Of a stretch of 13,235 nt of DNA, positions 1 through 6,265 are shown piece after piece. Within the stretch, counting starts at the first letter, position 1; the number at the start of each line of letters is the position of its first letter. Made by a program: the position numbers and the translations under genes. This DNA comes from Promethearchaeota archaeon (GTDB lineage: Archaea > Asgardarchaeota > Lokiarchaeia > Sigyniarchaeales > SOKP01): contig DXJM01000491.1 of assembly GCA_019057355.1 (NCBI GenBank), forward strand, positions 1-13,235, given 5' to 3'. The notes under the pieces were generated by a model. It saw only the letters and a program-made list of their open reading frames with translations, had not been told where the DNA came from and ran no database searches.

Positions 1-2
1 CG

Positions 3-131
3 ATTTTTATGGGGGGGCATCTGTGGTCGGTAAGTTATTATTGTGGAACTGCTGGAAAAGTATCTGGTGATATTATTCGACACTATATCGAGAATCAAAA
101 AACGAAAGGGAGCGTTTCCTCCACCGACTGA
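3..131 (+). CDS. tnpA: IS200/IS605-family transposase TnpA, C-terminal fragment (5' end outside window)
   Basis: The frame opening at base 3 reads through a stretch containing GGHLWSVSYYCGTAG and then DIIRHYIENQ before a TGA stop at 129-131. The LWS-x-SYY-x-GTAG block followed by an I-x-x-YIE-x-Q helix is the typical end of the small Y1 HUH single-strand transposase of IS200/IS605 elements; in that family the last helix packs near the catalytic tyrosine. Only about 42 codons are visible, so the HUH motif and the catalytic Tyr (Y of the YIENQ helix is a candidate) cannot be fully judged. The stop codon lies inside the loop of the right-end hairpin, as expected when tnpA runs into its own terminal palindrome. 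No tnpB follows, so this is either an IS200-type element or a tnpB lies upstream outside the window. Confidence 0.8.
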   Translation: MFMGGHLWSVSYYCGTAGKVSGDIIRHYIENQKTKGSVSSTD

Positions 132-150
132 AGTCGGTGGTTTCCACGCT
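111..150 (+). repeat. Terminal imperfect palindrome (right-end hairpin) of the IS element
   Basis: The inner stem CCACCGAC (121-128) pairs with GTCGGTGG (133-140) around a TGAA loop. Outside a symmetric 5+5 base pyrimidine internal loop (116-120 and 141-145), AGCGT (111-115) pairs with ACGCT (146-150). A hairpin with unpaired bases inside the stem is what IS200/IS605 TnpA recognises on single-stranded DNA. The same structure in RNA could end tnpA transcription, although no T-run follows. Confidence 0.75.
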
Positions 151-259
151 AATATCGACATTATGAAATCATTAGAAATAAACATTGAAAAACAGTAAAA
201 AATACCTAATATTTAGTGGTGATAATCAAAAAAATCAATCAAATAAAAGGTAATTAATT

Positions 260-745
260 ATGAATGTGTTAAAAAATCTAAAACGAATAGTGGATGGCTT
301 TTCTAAAAGAAAGATTCAAATTGCTTTAGCTGAATCCTGTACTGGGGGCTATATCTCACACATGATAACAAATATTCCCGGAGCTTCGGCTGTTTTTGAA
401 AGAGGGATCGTGAGCTATAGCAATAAAGCAAAGAGTGATCTATTAAAAATTGAATCAGACATGTTTGAAAAAAATGGCGCGGTATCTGAACAAGTTGCTA
501 AAAAAATGGCGGAGAATGTTCGCTTGTTATCTAATGTAGATATAGGAGTGGGAATTACCGGAATTGCGGGTCCTTCTGGGGGTAATGAGGAAAAGCCTGT
601 AGGCCTTGTATACATGGGATTTTCCACTGTAGAATACACCCTTATAAAAAGATGTATTTTTAAAGCGAGTAGGACGGTTTTTAAAAAGAAAGTACTAAAA
701 GAAGTGTTATTACTACTGAAGGATTACTTGGAAAACTTCAAATAA
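260..745 (+). CDS. pncC: CinA C-terminal domain protein, nicotinamide mononucleotide amidohydrolase type (PncC)
   Basis: A 161-residue protein that corresponds to the C-terminal domain of CinA alone; the N-terminal MoCF/COG1058 domain of full-length CinA is absent. Visible motifs are AESCTGG (24-30), GITGIAGPSGG (98-108) and KPVGLVY (112-118), the three conserved blocks of this family. Characterised members hydrolyse NMN to nicotinate mononucleotide and ammonia, recycling pyridine nucleotide in the cytoplasm; that activity is inferred here. Length matches stand-alone PncC proteins. The ATG at 260 is preceded by AAAGG at 246-250, nine bases away, a reasonable ribosome site. A TATA-like CTAATATTTA lies at 208-217. 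The gene stands between the IS end and a radical SAM gene; an 85-base gap and a T-run after the stop suggest it is transcribed alone. Confidence 0.88.
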   Translation: MNVLKNLKRIVDGFSKRKIQIALAESCTGGYISHMITNIPGASAVFERGIVSYSNKAKSDLLKIESDMFEKNGAVSEQVAKKMAENVRLLSNVDIGVGITGIAGPSGGNEEKPVGLVYMGFSTVEYTLIKRCIFKASRTVFKKKVLKEVLLLLKDYLENFK

Positions 746-765
746 GGTTGAGATTAAAGGTTTGA

Positions 766-771
766 TTTTTT
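766..771 (+). terminator. T-run terminator candidate after the CinA-domain gene
   Basis: Six Ts begin 21 bases after the stop codon. Archaeal termination often needs only such a run; there is no strong hairpin directly in front. The call is weak because the whole spacer is AT-rich. Confidence 0.3.
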
Positions 772-788
772 ATACATAAAAATTAACA

Positions 789-806
789 ATATTTTAAATA
801 TTATAT
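789..806 (+). promoter_or_regulatory. TATA-like promoter element for the radical SAM gene
   Basis: An AT-only stretch with TTTAAATATTATAT lies 25-42 bases before the ATG at 831. No ribosome site is visible before that ATG (the bases are AATCAG), so the message may be leaderless or nearly so, which fits this spacing. Confidence 0.35.
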
Positions 807-830
807 TATTTCAATTTCAATCTCAATCAG

Positions 831-2342
831 ATGAAAGTAAAAAATTCCTCAATATTGTTTATTATTCCCGACTTCTTTTTCATAGATGATTATCAACGAA
901 AAATATATTGTAATGATATTCCGATTGGAACACTTCAATTATTATCATATTTAAAAAAAAAACTCAAAATCAAAACAGGAATAATCGATTTACGAGTAGA
1001 AAGGGAGAATGATTCAAAACTTCGAATAGATACTCCAGACGATGATAAACTAAAGGATACTTTCCTTAAAATATTAGAACTAAACGACATTCAAGAGTTC
1101 CAAAATATTGGAATTAATTGTTATACGAGTTTTCAATATCTTTATGTGGATTCACTAGCAACAATAATAAAACATGAATTTCTAGATAAAAATATCATAG
1201 TAGGAGGATACCATCCAACGGCTGTTCCCAAGGATTTTACATATCAAAATGCCCCTTACGATTTCATTCTTAGAGGGGAATCAGAAACTCTTTTACATAA
1301 TTTGTTTTCTTATGAAAAGCTAAGCAAGAGAGCTCACATGAAAAAACCTCGAATTTTAACTCCTGATACATTAATTGACGTTAACAACTTGCCTCCTCCC
1401 GATTATGATACATATCTCACTAAATATCCATATAATCATGTATTTCATTTTGACATGTATGTTTCTCGAGGTTGCCCATATCAATGTGCTTTTTGTGCTG
1501 ATAATTACGCTTTTAGGAGCTATAATTTCGATATCTTCAAGGAACATTTCAGCAAATTGATAGATGTAGTTGAAAAAACTAAAAAAAAACGCCCAAAAAT
1601 CGCTTTTGCAGATCAATCGTTTGATAGAGTTCTCATCAACAAAAAAGTTTTAGATTATATCCTTGAAAATGAATTTCAAGAGCGATTTATTTTTTCATGC
1701 CAGAGCCGGATTGAGACCTTGGCGAATGACAATGAATTATTAAAACAATTACGAAAATCTGGTTTTATAGTGGGATATGGGTTTGAAACGGCAAATAAAC
1801 ATTTATTGTTAGCCATGAAAAAAACTCGTGATCCTTCAAAATATACTGAAATGATGGTAAAAATCATACATGAATACAAAATTAATGACGGCCCTTATTG
1901 CAGGCTTAATATTATTTCAGGTTTTCCAGGAGAAAACGAATCGTCATTCAAAGAAACAATAGATTTTATCAATACATATGCATTACACGAAAGCATTCAA
2001 ATCAGTCCTTCACTTTTTTCAAATTATCCAAACCTTCATGTCTACAGGAACATGCAATATTATGAGAGGAGATATGGAACAAAGTTTATAAATGAATGGT
2101 GGAAAAGGCTCTCTAATCCTTTTAAGAGTTCAGTTTGTAGCCCTTCGAGTAATTATGCATTAAACAGCCTCTTGTGTGACTATAAAGAGCATTATATTCC
2201 CATCCTAAACTTTTTTCGAAAATCCAAACCAGAAATATTCACAGATTTGGTTGGATGGAAAAATTTTTATAATAAATGGCATGAAGAATTGAACCATTTC
2301 GCTTTAGAAACTCGAAATTCATCCTTTTTTTCACATGAATAA
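831..2342 (+). CDS. Radical SAM protein with B12-binding-like N-terminal domain
   Basis: A 503-residue cytoplasmic enzyme. The radical SAM CxxxCxxC motif is clear: RGCPYQCAFC with Cys215, Cys219 and Cys222, which would hold the 4Fe-4S cluster that cleaves S-adenosylmethionine. Further family marks are FETANKHLL after the barrel's middle and ISGFPGE in its last third. The first 160 residues resemble the cobalamin-binding domain of B12-dependent radical SAM proteins: PIGTLQLLSYL (31-41), VGGYHPTAVP (124-133) and RGESET (148-153). The DxHxxG motif that binds the lower axial ligand of cobalamin is not visible, so B12 binding is doubtful; many members of this class have lost it. The C-terminal 130 residues match nothing I recognise. 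The substrate is unknown; relatives methylate or rearrange lipids, cofactors and peptides. The ATG at 831 gives a full N-terminal beta strand (ILFIIPD). Confidence 0.85.
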   Translation: MKVKNSSILFIIPDFFFIDDYQRKIYCNDIPIGTLQLLSYLKKKLKIKTGIIDLRVERENDSKLRIDTPDDDKLKDTFLKILELNDIQEFQNIGINCYTSFQYLYVDSLATIIKHEFLDKNIIVGGYHPTAVPKDFTYQNAPYDFILRGESETLLHNLFSYEKLSKRAHMKKPRILTPDTLIDVNNLPPPDYDTYLTKYPYNHVFHFDMYVSRGCPYQCAFCADNYAFRSYNFDIFKEHFSKLIDVVEKTKKKRPKIAFADQSFDRVLINKKVLDYILENEFQERFIFSCQSRIETLANDNELLKQLRKSGFIVGYGFETANKHLLLAMKKTRDPSKYTEMMVKIIHEYKINDGPYCRLNIISGFPGENESSFKETIDFINTYALHESIQISPSLFSNYPNLHVYRNMQYYERRYGTKFINEWWKRLSNPFKSSVCSPSSNYALNSLLCDYKEHYIPILNFFRKSKPEIFTDLVGWKNFYNKWHEELNHFALETRNSSFFSHE

Positions 2343-2365
2343 TCAACCAGAGAACTCTTTAACAG

Positions 2366-2373
2366 TTTTTTTT
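2366..2373 (+). terminator. T8 run terminator of the radical SAM gene
   Basis: Eight Ts start 24 bases after the radical SAM stop and end three bases before the 3' end of the converging DHS-family gene. This is the usual form of an archaeal terminator. No matching T-run is seen on the minus strand for the opposing operon. Confidence 0.5.
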
Positions 2374-2376
2374 GAT

Positions 2377-3318
2377 TTAAATTGATTTTTTTAAATACCA
2401 ATAAACCAATGGAAGTATTATTGTAGCATCTGAAATAACTGTAGAATATTTAGCATCTTGGCTTACTTTTCCCCAAGATATAGCTTCTTGAAGGGTTGCA
2501 CCGCTTAACCCTCCTGGCTCTGGGCGATCCATAGTTATTTGTATTGCATATGATGCGGAGTTCGGACAAAATTGTAACGATTGCATGATAAAATTTTTAG
2601 GAACACCCCCGCCAATGATACATACGCCCGCTCTCTTTGCATCCCATGCCAGATCAACCATTTTAAGCATGTCTTTAAAATGGTTTAAATTTATTTTTTG
2701 GTGATGGAATCCTAATTGTAATGCTAAACCCGAATCCGTAAAAGCCGGACAAAAGATCGGTATGTCTCTTGAAGCACAAATTTTTAGGATAGAGGGTGAA
2801 TTATCAGGTAATTGATCGCCTAAAAACTTTAAAAAATCACTAACAGGCATGGTGGTATCCGTGATTCTCAGGTCTTTTATGAAATCTTCAATGCCTTCGT
2901 AAGCGTTGTTTGGCAAAAATACATCATATATTCGATTCATATTTTCATCATGCAATCGCGAATCATCAACTGTATCAACCTTAACTTCTCCTTGTAAATG
3001 ATGATATCCTAATGTTTCGGCTATATCATGCGTGAGAGTTGCTCCTGTTGTCACTAAAACATCTAAGAATCCATCTCGAATAAAATCATGCATTATGCCC
3101 TGCATTCCTGCCGGAATAAGTGCTCCGGCCAGGCCGAAAAATTTAACACATTCCTTATCTTCGACCATTTCTTTATATATTTCACATGCAAGCGATAATC
3201 TTTTTGCATTAAATCCCGTGTCTCTTAAATCATTAATAAGATTGGTGAAATCGCGATTTTCTGTTATTCTAAATTGATTAACATTCTTTAAGCGTTCCTT
3301 AAATTCCTTATTTGTCAT
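2377..3318 (-). CDS. Deoxyhypusine synthase family protein (possibly a polyamine-forming paralogue)
   Basis: A 313-residue NAD-dependent enzyme of the deoxyhypusine synthase (DHS) family, which moves the aminobutyl group of spermidine onto a lysine of eIF5A in canonical members. SGATLQEAISWGK (272-284) carries the catalytic lysine (Lys284) and the conserved Glu278 and Trp282. PAFTDSGL (191-198) and the GGG turn (236-238) of the NAD site are also clear, as is the late ISDATIILPL block (295-304). One change matters: where human-type DHS has GGGVxKHH with a catalytic histidine, this protein has GGGVPKNF (236-243). That form, with MDRPEPGGLSG just before the lysine, is what I recall from bacterial DHS-like proteins active in polyamine synthesis. 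Its neighbour, overlapping 11 bases, is a ureohydrolase. Real eIF5A modification remains possible. The ATG at 3318 has no clear ribosome site and is probably translated by coupling. Confidence 0.82.
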   Translation of the reverse strand: MTNKEFKERLKNVNQFRITENRDFTNLINDLRDTGFNAKRLSLACEIYKEMVEDKECVKFFGLAGALIPAGMQGIMHDFIRDGFLDVLVTTGATLTHDIAETLGYHHLQGEVKVDTVDDSRLHDENMNRIYDVFLPNNAYEGIEDFIKDLRITDTTMPVSDFLKFLGDQLPDNSPSILKICASRDIPIFCPAFTDSGLALQLGFHHQKINLNHFKDMLKMVDLAWDAKRAGVCIIGGGVPKNFIMQSLQFCPNSASYAIQITMDRPEPGGLSGATLQEAISWGKVSQDAKYSTVISDATIILPLVYWYLKKSI

Positions 3319-4237
3319 TTTTTTCGTTTTGTTTTCTTTTTATGAAAGATATGAGTTCAACGATTAATTTAGCAGCTACATTTCGAGTCACTTTATTTTG
3401 AAGATCCAAGTTTGGAGCAACCTCTACTAAATCAAATCCAATAACATGAAACTTCTTTGCCAATTCTCTCAATATTTTCCACATTTCCCTGTATGAAAAA
3501 CCACCTGGAATGGCATATCCCGTTGCAGGAGCAATAGATGGGTCCAAGGCATCTATATCGATGGAAATATAAAGATGGGTAATGTTTGAATCTTGAAAGA
3601 AATTGATTATATTCTCAATATATTTTTCCAGTCCTAATTCTCCTAATAAATATGCATTGAGGTGCGTTAGACCCTCATTTTTTGCATTTTCTAATTCGGG
3701 AATATCAATATCTCTCGTTCCCACGATGAGTAAATTATTATTATTCACGTTCTCTAAATCATAAACTCTATGAGAAACAGTGGCATGAGAGTAGACATTA
3801 TTGTCCCATTCTTCATAAAAATCAAGATGCGAATCAAAGATTACTATTCCCAATTCACTCTTTTTCTCAAAATGCTCTTCCACAGCTTTAATTGCTGGAA
3901 AAGAACAAAAATGGTCTCCACCAATCATTACAGGTATTATATCTTTTTTTGTTCTATATATATCCCTAATAAATTCCTTGATAACCCTCAAATTAAATTC
4001 AACATCAGTTTCTTTGATCTTCACATCTCCAAGGTCTACAGCTTTTAAATCCAAGACAAGATCGCCTAATTCCGTGGTAAGCGCGATATTACTCGTAGCT
4101 TTTCGAATCTCCTCAGGTGCTATAGCTGAATTCGGCAATTTTATGGATGTCAAATAATCCCAAGGAATTCCATATATGGCAAACTTGGTATCATTATCGA
4201 TTCCTTCTCCAAAGTCGAAAAAAGTCATTTCTATCAC
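3308..4237 (-). CDS. speB: Ureohydrolase family protein, probable agmatinase
   Basis: A 309-residue binuclear manganese enzyme of the arginase/agmatinase/formiminoglutamase family. All six metal ligands are visible: His109 in GGDH, Asp135, His137 and Asp139 in FDSHLDF, and Asp227 and Asp229 in SIDIDALDP, followed by APATG (236-240) and a late VEVAPNLD block. Such enzymes release urea from a guanidino group. Agmatinase, giving putrescine from agmatine, is the best guess because the next gene is of the DHS family and arginine-derived polyamines are usual in archaea. Arginase or action on an aminopropyl-agmatine or modified eIF5A intermediate cannot be excluded. The second conserved loop reads SHATVSHR instead of the more common SHGT form. 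The start is GTG at 4237, sharing GTGA with the stop of argS; an in-frame ATG at 4228 (Met4) is an alternative. Confidence 0.85.
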   Translation of the reverse strand: MIEMTFFDFGEGIDNDTKFAIYGIPWDYLTSIKLPNSAIAPEEIRKATSNIALTTELGDLVLDLKAVDLGDVKIKETDVEFNLRVIKEFIRDIYRTKKDIIPVMIGGDHFCSFPAIKAVEEHFEKKSELGIVIFDSHLDFYEEWDNNVYSHATVSHRVYDLENVNNNNLLIVGTRDIDIPELENAKNEGLTHLNAYLLGELGLEKYIENIINFFQDSNITHLYISIDIDALDPSIAPATGYAIPGGFSYREMWKILRELAKKFHVIGFDLVEVAPNLDLQNKVTRNVAAKLIVELISFIKRKQNEKNDK

Positions 4238-5949
4238 ATGTTATCTAGTGTTTCTATTCCTAAAATAGTTAATCCAATTTTTATTACAATTTGAACACAT
4301 TTAATGAGTAATAATCTTGCCCTTTCAAGAACCTTGTCATCTGAAAGAACTTTACAAGAATCATAGAAAGAATTAAATGATTGACACAAGGTTAATAAAT
4401 ATTGTGGTATTAGATGAATGCTGTATGTATTAACAGCTTGCTCGACTATTTCAGGGAAGGAATGCAAAATTTTCAGTAAATGCAATTCTTTTTCATGCTT
4501 TAATAAACTAGATTTTATGCGAGATTTAATATCTTGACTTGATTTGGAAATGATGGATTCTATCCGCGCATAACAATATTGAATATAAGGCCCAGTTTCT
4601 CCTTCAAAAGAGATAGATTCATTTGGATTGAATATGAAATCCGATTTCGGACTATATTTTAAAATAAAAAACCTTAATGCTGAATTGCCGATAACTTCGG
4701 CGCGATATTTTTTTTCTTCTTCAGAAAGGTTCGGATACCTCTCATGCACTTCTTTAAATGCTAATTGATGCATTTCTTCAACGATGTCATCGGCATCGAC
4801 TATTATTCCTTCTCTACTTTTCATTTTTCCTTCTGGGAGGGATATCATGCCATAAGAAAAATGATATTTATCTTCCTTGAATCCTAACAGGTCAAGCACG
4901 GCAAATAATTGCTTGAAATAAAAGTTTTGTTCATTTCCCACGACATAAATGGAGCGATCGTAATTAAAATCTTGCTTTTTTAAAAATGCAAGATAAATGT
5001 CTTGAGTGATATATATTGATGTTCCATCACTGCGTAGTAAAACTTTGTCTTGAAGAACTCCATTTTCATTTAATCGTGCTATTATCGCTCCGTCTTCGCT
5101 TTTTTCAAAAATTCCCTTTTCTAACCCTTCAAGGATTTTTGCTTTCCCTTTCCAATAGAAATCTGATTCAAAATATTCCTTGTCAAAAGTGATATTAAAT
5201 TTCTTATAGGTTTCTTTAAAGCCTTTTAATGCCCAATCATTCATTTTTTCCCACAAACGTCTCGTCTCAGGGTCATTCTGTTCCCATAACATTAACATCA
5301 TTTTTATTTCATCGGATAAACTCTTGTCTCTTTCTTCTTCTTCGCTATATATCACATAAAATTGACCAACAAAATGATCTGATTTACCTTGCGGTTCTTG
5401 GTTATTCCCCCATTTTTTATATGCGAGCATGCTCTTGCAAATATGAATACCCCTATCATTGTTTAAATTGACTTGATATACACGATGACCGACATATTTT
5501 AATAAGTTTGAAGTCGTATTTCCAATTAACATGTTTCTTACATGCCCTAAATGGAGGGGTTTATTAGTATTAGGTGAGGGATATTCGATGACAATTCGTT
5601 CCAATTTTTCATCCTTATTTGTCCCACTCATAAAAGATTTTCCATACTCGTGCTGGGATTCAAATATGTTTCTTAAAATGATAGATGGCTTGATCCGAAA
5701 ATTTAAATAAGAACCAATAGCTTTAACTTCGTGAAAGATTTCTGGTTTATTTATCTTTGTCTCTAATTCCTTGGCAATAACCGAGGGTGCTTTCTTTTCA
5801 TGTTTAGCTAATTGGAAACATGGAAATGCATAATTAAAAAAAATATCAGGAGGAGGTAGTTCAATAAGGCTCTCAATTTCTCCTATTGATAGACCTTTCA
5901 CGTGTTCCTCCAGTATTCTTGCTATAAATTTAATATCTATGTTATTCAT
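4234..5949 (-). CDS. argS: Arginyl-tRNA synthetase (class I)
   Basis: A 571-residue enzyme that charges tRNA-Arg. Residues 1-115 form the Add-1 type N-terminal domain for the tRNA D-loop. The class I HIGH motif is HLGH (133-136) within SPNTNKPLHLGHVRN, and KMSKS is KMKSR (375-379) within LPEGKMKSREG. The C-terminal part from about 455, beginning EGETGPYIQYCYAR, is the DALR anticodon-binding domain, and the length is normal. The blocks NDRGIHICKSMLA (164-176) and GKMKSREG...DADD look like the ArgRS subtype I know from Bacteroidetes and related bacteria rather than the KMSxR type, so bacterial origin by transfer is possible. It is the first gene of a three-gene operon. AAAAGG at 5965-5970 lies 15 bases before the ATG, rather far for a ribosome site. 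Confidence 0.95.
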   Translation of the reverse strand: MNNIDIKFIARILEEHVKGLSIGEIESLIELPPPDIFFNYAFPCFQLAKHEKKAPSVIAKELETKINKPEIFHEVKAIGSYLNFRIKPSIILRNIFESQHEYGKSFMSGTNKDEKLERIVIEYPSPNTNKPLHLGHVRNMLIGNTTSNLLKYVGHRVYQVNLNNDRGIHICKSMLAYKKWGNNQEPQGKSDHFVGQFYVIYSEEEERDKSLSDEIKMMLMLWEQNDPETRRLWEKMNDWALKGFKETYKKFNITFDKEYFESDFYWKGKAKILEGLEKGIFEKSEDGAIIARLNENGVLQDKVLLRSDGTSIYITQDIYLAFLKKQDFNYDRSIYVVGNEQNFYFKQLFAVLDLLGFKEDKYHFSYGMISLPEGKMKSREGIIVDADDIVEEMHQLAFKEVHERYPNLSEEEKKYRAEVIGNSALRFFILKYSPKSDFIFNPNESISFEGETGPYIQYCYARIESIISKSSQDIKSRIKSSLLKHEKELHLLKILHSFPEIVEQAVNTYSIHLIPQYLLTLCQSFNSFYDSCKVLSDDKVLERARLLLIKCVQIVIKIGLTILGIETLDNM

Positions 5950-5973
5950 TGAATTATATAAAACCTTTTCTTT

Positions 5974-5983
5974 AAGATATACC
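5974..5983 (-). promoter_or_regulatory. TATA-like element for the argS operon
   Basis: On the minus strand GGTATATCTT lies 25-34 bases before the argS ATG. An initiation point about 25 bases downstream would fall at or just before the start codon. A second TATA-like string, TTTATATAATTC (5952-5963), is too near the ATG unless translation starts further in. Confidence 0.3.
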
Positions 5984-6163
5984 TTCTATTTCCATTAATT
6001 TACTTGAATTCAACTTGATTAAAGTATTATTATTTATGATTTATAATTAGAGGGATTTCTCTAAAATTTTATGGAATCATCCCGATTTATATTCAACACT
6101 TCCCCGTCCATAAAACGTGATGTATCTCACAAAATCTTGGAGTAGGGTTTGAAGATAAAAAAC

Positions 6164-6186
6164 TTTTATAATTATTATATATAAAT
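6164..6186 (+). promoter_or_regulatory. TATA-box region for the GTPase gene
   Basis: TTTTATAATTATTATATATAAAT without any G or C stands 80-102 bases before the GTPase ATG. A start of transcription some 25-30 bases downstream of TATATATAAAT would fall near 6205-6212, inside the palindrome described separately. A weaker candidate TTATTAAT (6227-6234) would give a leaderless message. Confidence 0.4.
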
Positions 6187-6194
6187 GTTACAAA

Positions 6195-6212
6195 AAGAAG
6201 TCATGATTTCTT
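6195..6212. promoter_or_regulatory. 18-base palindrome, candidate operator before the GTPase gene
   Basis: AAGAAGTCATGATTTCTT equals its own reverse complement except for one G/T position in each arm. It lies directly downstream of the AT box and about 54 bases before the GTPase ATG, where a bound repressor dimer would cover the expected transcription start. Confidence 0.4.
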
Positions 6213-6265
6213 GAGTGTCATTTTTTTATTAATGATAAACCTCATTTAACACTTCCTTTCATACT

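Larger units (their letters stand above)
1..150 (+). mobile_element. Right end of an IS200/IS605-type insertion sequence
   Basis: The tnpA 3' end and the terminal hairpin together mark the right end of an IS200/IS605 element whose left part lies before the window. These elements move as single-stranded DNA, carry subterminal hairpins instead of terminal inverted repeats and make no target duplication, so the exact boundary cannot be read from one side. It should lie a few to about 20 bases past the hairpin; 150 is the last base of the extended stem. The next gene starts 109 bases further on and looks undisturbed. Confidence 0.7.
746..828. repeat. Inverted repeat at the two edges of the pncC / radical SAM spacer
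   Basis: GGTTGAGATT (746-755), which starts directly after the pncC stop, is the inverse of AATCTCAATC (819-828), which ends two bases before the radical SAM start. The core of eight pairs is perfect and one G-T pair extends it to ten. The 63-base middle is AT-rich and holds the probable TATA element. It could be a paired regulator site or an RNA stem; chance is possible. Confidence 0.35.
5950..6265. other. 316-base divergent spacer between argS and the GTPase gene
   Basis: No gene, tRNA or long reading frame is seen here. It holds the probable argS promoter, a perfect 10-base palindrome TTGAATTCAA (6004-6013), a small hairpin AGAG-GGATTT-CTCT (6051-6064), a strong AT box (6164-6186), an 18-base near-perfect palindrome (6195-6212), and the sequence AACACTTCC twice (6095-6103 and 6248-6256). 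It looks like regulatory DNA serving both directions. Confidence 0.5.

Noticed and set aside
1..259. Guide RNA or omegaRNA of a TnpB system
   Set aside because: No tnpB is visible and the hairpin is explained as the right end of a TnpA element; the upstream part is outside the window.
415..639. Minus-strand reading frame within the CinA-domain gene
   Set aside because: It is an antisense shadow of the conserved GITGIAGPSGG block.
3770..4048. Plus-strand reading frame within the ureohydrolase gene
   Set aside because: It is antisense to conserved metal-binding motifs and its composition is not protein-like.
5950..6265. Possible tRNA or small RNA gene in the long spacer
   Set aside because: No cloverleaf arms or GC-rich island were seen; the spacer is AT-rich with promoter-like features only.
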